Source: Curtobacterium sp. SGAir0471 (lineage in GTDB: Bacteria > Actinomycetota > Actinomycetes > Actinomycetales > Microbacteriaceae). Taken from it: 64,000 nt of DNA. Where the stretch lies: positions 2,046,001 through 2,110,000 of the forward strand of contig NZ_CP027869.1 in assembly GCF_005490985.1 (NCBI RefSeq), given 5' to 3'. The position numbers and the translations under genes are program-made. Each line of letters starts with the position of its first letter. The stretch's first letter is position 1. Positions 60,771 through 64,000 of the stretch are shown here, piece by piece. The notes beneath the pieces were generated by a model that was given only the letters and a program-made list of their open reading frames with translations, was not told the origin of the DNA and did not search any database.

Positions 60771-63349
60771 CCGACCGCGACCCGAAGGGGACCCCGCCGA
60801 TGGGCTCCGACCGTCCCACCCCCGCCACGCCGGACCGAGGCCAGGGACCGAGCGTCCCGCCGGTGCCGCCGCCTCCGCCGCCCGTGACCCGCACCCGCGC
60901 GCCGGGTGCCGTCCCGCCGGTCGACGAGCCGGCTCCGCGGTACGAGCCCCGGGTCTCGGCGCCGCACGAGGACCTGCCCGGCGCAGCGCCGGCGGCGAAG
61001 GAGACACCGGACCGCGGAGTCCCGGAGTCGGCGACGCTCGCCGGTGCCGCCCGTGAGGACGGCGCCCCGGCATCGACGGCACCTGCGGTCGCGGCCGCGG
61101 CCGCGGACGCATCGGGCGCTCAGGCGGCCAGCGCTCCCGCTGTGCCGACGGACACCGCCTCGTCCTCGACCGTGGCCCCCCGACCGGCACCGGTCGAGGA
61201 CTGGCTCCGGCAGCAGGTCGCCGAGGGCCGCTGGTCCCAGCCGCACGACGTGCTCGGGCCGCACCCGGTCGACGGCGGCACGAGCGTGCGGGTGGTCCGC
61301 CACCTCGCCTCCGCCGTCCGCATCGTCCGTCCCGACGGTGACGACGTCGAACTCACGCACGAGGGCGACGGCCTCTGGGCGGGCGCCACGACCGGTGCGC
61401 TCGGTCGCTACCGCGTCGAGGCCGAGTACGACCTCGACGAGTCCACCGACGCCGACGACGCGACGTGGACCACGGACGACGCCTACCGCTTCGCTCCGAC
61501 CATCGGCGAGCTCGACCTCCACCTGTTCGGCGAGGGCCGCGACGAGCAGCTCTGGCAGCACCTCGGCGCCCACGTCCGCACCATCGACGGTGTGGACGGT
61601 GTCGCTTTCACCGTCTGGGCACCGCGGGCCACCGCGGTCCGCGTGATCGGTGACTTCGAGGGCTGGGAGGGCCGCACGACCGCGATGCGCCGCCTGAACG
61701 ACCTCGGCGTCTGGGAGCTCTTCTGGCCGGGCGCCCTCGTCGGCCAGCGGTACAAGTTCCAGATCCTCACGGACTCGGGCTGGGTCGAGCGGGCGGATCC
61801 GTTCGCCCGTCGGACCGAGGTCCCACCGGCGACCGCGTCCGTCATCACGGCGTCCGAGTACACGTGGTCGGACGGCGACACCGCCTGGATGGAGCGCCGG
61901 GCGCAGACCACGACCCACGACGCGCCGATGAGCGTCTACGAGGTGCACCTCGGCTCGTGGCGGCCTGGGCTGTCCTACCGCGAGGCGGCCGACCAGCTCA
62001 TCGGGCACGTGCAGCACCTCGGGTTCACCCACGTGGAGTTCCTGCCGCTCGCCGAGCACCCGTTCGGCGGTTCGTGGGGCTACCAGGTCACCGGGTACTA
62101 CGCCCCGACCGCACGCTTCGGCACGCCGGACGACCTGCGCTACCTCATCGACCGCCTGCACTCGGCCGGCATCGGCGTGATCATGGACTGGGTGCCGGGC
62201 CACTTCCCGAAGGACGAGTGGGCGCTCGCGAAGTTCGACGGCTACGCGCTCTTCGAGCACCCGGACCCGCGGCGCGGCGAGCAGCTCGACTGGGGCACCT
62301 ACGTGTTCGACTTCGGGCACCCGCAGGTCCGCAACTTCCTGGTGGCGAACGCGCTGTACTGGCTCGAGGAGTTCCACATCGACGGCCTCCGGGTCGACGC
62401 GGTGGCCTCGATGCTGTACCTCGACTACTCGCGGACCGAGTGGCTGCCGAACGTCCACGGCGGCCGCGAGAACCTCGAGGCGATCTCGTTCCTGCAGGAG
62501 ACGAACGCCACGGCGTACAAGCGCTACCCGGGCATCGTGATGATCGCCGAGGAGAGCACCTCGTGGCCCGGGGTCACCCAGCCCACGAGCGCGGGCGGCC
62601 TCGGGTTCGGCCAGAAGTGGAACATGGGGTGGATGCACGACTCGCTGCAGTACATCGAGCGTGACCCGGCCTACCGCGCGTACCACCACGACGAGATCAC
62701 GTTCTCGCTCGTCTACGCCTTCAGCGAGCAGTTCACCCTGCCGATCAGCCACGACGAGGTCGTCCACGGCAAGGGCTCGCTCTACGGCAAGATGCCCGGT
62801 GACGAGTGGCAGAAGCTCGCGAACGTGCGGGCGTACCTGGCCTTCATGTGGGCGCACCCCGGCAAGCAGCTGCTCTTCATGGGCCAGGAGTTCGCCCAGC
62901 CGTCGGAGTGGTCCGAGGCCCGCGGGCTCGACTGGTGGCTGCTCGACGATCCCGGGCACCTGGGCGTGCAGGACCTCGTGGCGGCGCTGAACCGCGTGTA
63001 CAAGGACACTCCGGCGCTGTGGACGCACGACTCCTCCCCCGAGGGCTTCGAGTGGATCGAGGGCGGTGACGCCCCGCACTCCACGCTCGGGTTCCTCCGG
63101 AAGGACGGCGACGACAAGCTCGCGGTCTTCGTGAACTTCTCCGGTGTCCCGGTCGAGCGGCGCTTCGGGTTGCCCGCGGCCGGCACCTGGCACGAGGTCT
63201 TGAACACCGACGCCGCGGAGTACGGCGGCTCCGGTGTGGGGAACATGGGCGCGGTCACGGCCGACGAGACACCGTGGGCCGGGCGCCCGGCGTCGGCGCA
63301 CCTGGTGGTCCCGCCGCTCGGTGCGGTCTGGCTGCGGCTGGCCGACTGA
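60767..63349 (+). CDS. glgB: 1,4-alpha-glucan branching enzyme
   Basis: This 860-residue GH13 subfamily 9 enzyme makes alpha-1,6 branches. It has two N-terminal CBM48-like domains (about 150-265 and 270-390) and a TIM barrel with nucleophile Asp544 ([11 protein letters not shown]), acid/base Glu595 (IAEESTSW) and [13 protein letters not shown]. The C-terminal beta domain ends [10 protein letters not shown]. The first 145 residues are a Pro/Ala-rich low-complexity extension not found in standard GlgB (about 730). Its ATG overlaps the glgE stop. A GGGAGGC palindrome follows the stop. Confidence 0.95.
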   Translation: MTDRDPKGTPPMGSDRPTPATPDRGQGPSVPPVPPPPPPVTRTRAPGAVPPVDEPAPRYEPRVSAPHEDLPGAAPAAKETPDRGVPESATLAGAAREDGAPASTAPAVAAAAADASGAQAASAPAVPTDTASSSTVAPRPAPVEDWLRQQVAEGRWSQPHDVLGPHPVDGGTSVRVVRHLASAVRIVRPDGDDVELTHEGDGLWAGATTGALGRYRVEAEYDLDESTDADDATWTTDDAYRFAPTIGELDLHLFGEGRDEQLWQHLGAHVRTIDGVDGVAFTVWAPRATAVRVIGDFEGWEGRTTAMRRLNDLGVWELFWPGALVGQRYKFQILTDSGWVERADPFARRTEVPPATASVITASEYTWSDGDTAWMERRAQTTTHDAPMSVYEVHLGSWRPGLSYREAADQLIGHVQHLGFTHVEFLPLAEHPFGGSWGYQVTGYYAPTARFGTPDDLRYLIDRLHSAGIGVIMDWVPGHFPKDEWALAKFDGYALFEHPDPRRGEQLDWGTYVFDFGHPQVRNFLVANALYWLEEFHIDGLRVDAVASMLYLDYSRTEWLPNVHGGRENLEAISFLQETNATAYKRYPGIVMIAEESTSWPGVTQPTSAGGLGFGQKWNMGWMHDSLQYIERDPAYRAYHHDEITFSLVYAFSEQFTLPISHDEVVHGKGSLYGKMPGDEWQKLANVRAYLAFMWAHPGKQLLFMGQEFAQPSEWSEARGLDWWLLDDPGHLGVQDLVAALNRVYKDTPALWTHDSSPEGFEWIEGGDAPHSTLGFLRKDGDDKLAVFVNFSGVPVERRFGLPAAGTWHEVLNTDAAEYGGSGVGNMGAVTADETPWAGRPASAHLVVPPLGAVWLRLAD

Positions 63350-63396
63350 CGCCACGAGGCGACACGCCCCGGGACGTGGTCGCGAGCACGGAACGA

Positions 63397-63434
63397 ACGG
63401 GAGGCCCGGTGCCAGCTGGCACCGGGCCTCCCGT
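63397..63434. terminator. GGGAGGC-family perfect 38-bp palindrome, copy 7
   Basis: Arms 63397-63415 and 63416-63434 are exact complements with no loop, 47 bp after the glgB stop; GTCCGTCGTC follows. Confidence 0.7.
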
Positions 63435-63494
63435 CCGTCGTCTGTTCCGGCCGAGCCTGCGGACACCCCCGTCGGCGCGAGGCGCCCCGGAGCA

Positions 63495-63572
63495 CGCGAG
63501 ACGCCCCCGTTTCCGGGGGCGTCTCGCGTTCCTCGCGGCGTCTCGCGGTGACACCGGCGTCTCGTGCCGGCG
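63495..63572. repeat. GAGACGCC-family hairpin
   Basis: CGCGAGACGCCCCCG (63495-63509) pairs with CGGGGGCGTCTCGCG (63514-63528) around TTTC, then two more GGCGTCTCG motifs follow. It belongs with the cluster at 5701-5856. Confidence 0.65.
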
Positions 63573-63593
63573 CCCGCGGGAGCACCGTCAGCG

Positions 63594-64000
63594 TCAGTAC
63601 AGCGCGCTCGCCAGCCGTCGTCGTGCCGCGACCACGCGGGGGTCGTCGACCCCGATCAGCTCGAAGTACTCGACGAGCCGGACCCGCAGCGCCTCGCGCT
63701 CCGCGCCGAAGACCGTCGGCACCAGGTCGAGCAGCCGGCCGAAGGCGTCCTCGACGTGCCCGCCGCTGACGTCCAGGTCGGCGACGGCCATCTGCGCCTC
63801 GACGTCCTGCGGCGCGGCGGCCGCGGCGCTCCGCAGTTCATCGGCGGTGCGCCCGTTCAACCGGTCGAGCAGCGACACCTGCGCGAGCCCGGCGACGGCC
63901 ATCTGGTCGTTCGGGTCCTGCGCGATCGCCGTCTTGTACTCCTGCACCGCGGCGGCGTAGTCGCCGCGCTCGATCGCGTCGTAGGCGGCCTGGTGGTGCG
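63594..64000 (-). CDS. YbbN-like thioredoxin/TPR protein, 5' end outside the window
   Basis: Only the C-terminal 134 or so residues are present: TPR-like helices (AYDAIERGDYAAAVQEYKTAI, DVEAQMAVADLDVSGGHVEDAFGRLLDLV, and the end FELIGVDDPRVVAARRRLASALY). This matches the tetratricopeptide C-half of YbbN/CnoX proteins, which act as redox-linked chaperones. The N-terminal thioredoxin fold should lie beyond position 64000. It is convergent with glgB. Confidence 0.75.
   Translation of the reverse strand, partial: HHQAAYDAIERGDYAAAVQEYKTAIAQDPNDQMAVAGLAQVSLLDRLNGRTADELRSAAAAAPQDVEAQMAVADLDVSGGHVEDAFGRLLDLVPTVFGAEREALRVRLVEYFELIGVDDPRVVAARRRLASALY

Noticed and set aside
5441-63572. CRISPR array from the many short repeats
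   Set aside because: Repeats are palindromic, lack 20-40 bp unique spacers at regular distances beyond two or three units, and no cas genes are present.

Overview
The window is about 72% GC, densely coded on both strands and bacterial. Gene content points to an actinobacterium of the family Microbacteriaceae (Curtobacterium-like). The evidence is a fused 2-oxoglutarate decarboxylase/E2 protein (Kgd), a GuaB1-type IMPDH/GMP reductase relative, the maltose-1-phosphate (GlgE) glucan pathway, a SigH/RsrA-type sigma/anti-sigma pair, MetX-MetY sulfhydrylation, a short DivIVA-domain protein, and tmRNA with the tag ANSKRTDFALAA. The family is inferred from gene content; no marker gene was compared.

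Layout. 1-5.4 kb: a CYP152-type P450 peroxygenase, a secreted L,D-transpeptidase and a gluconate module (kinase, permease, divergent FadR-type regulator with a palindromic operator). 5.4-10.9 kb: a repeat-rich spacer, acetyltransferase, uracil-DNA glycosylase, S51 peptidase, phosphoribosyltransferase, SDR, acyltransferase and mini-DivIVA protein. 11.2-13.9 kb: methionine genes metY and metX. 14.1-17.4 kb: a histidine kinase, an unusual membrane partner and a NarL-type regulator. 17.6-25.7 kb: MFS transporter, small proteins, a GT87 glycosyltransferase, YceI, NAD(P)HX dehydratase, HAD phosphatase and an Old Yellow Enzyme. 25.8-28.4 kb: two CNNM/CorC-type transporters preceded by a small Pro/Asp-rich ORF. 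28.6-34.1 kb: GuaB1 and Kgd. 34.2-40.3 kb: acetyltransferase, anti-sigma and sigma factors, aroA, rsgA, a membrane protein and a HisN-type phosphatase. 40.3-46.7 kb: a large LuxR-family ATPase regulator, a divergent GlmS and an M50-like protein. 46.8-51 kb: Nudix, a sulfhydrylase-like PLP enzyme coupled to a flavin monooxygenase, and a lysine-tailed protein. 51.1-56.4 kb (minus strand): tmRNA, smpB, ftsX, ftsE, prfB and cysteine desulfurase, a translation-quality and cell-division block. 56.5-63.3 kb: glgX, glgE and glgB. The right edge cuts a YbbN-like thioredoxin/TPR gene.

Two sequence-level patterns run through the window. First, many start codons lie only 6-9 nt after a TANNNT hexamer, as expected for leaderless transcripts; this also settles several starts. 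Second, several families of palindromic dispersed repeats sit in the 3' spacers of genes. The commonest has a GGGAGGC...GCCTCCCGTCCG stem and occurs at least seven times, nearly always just after a stop codon, so it probably acts as a terminator family.
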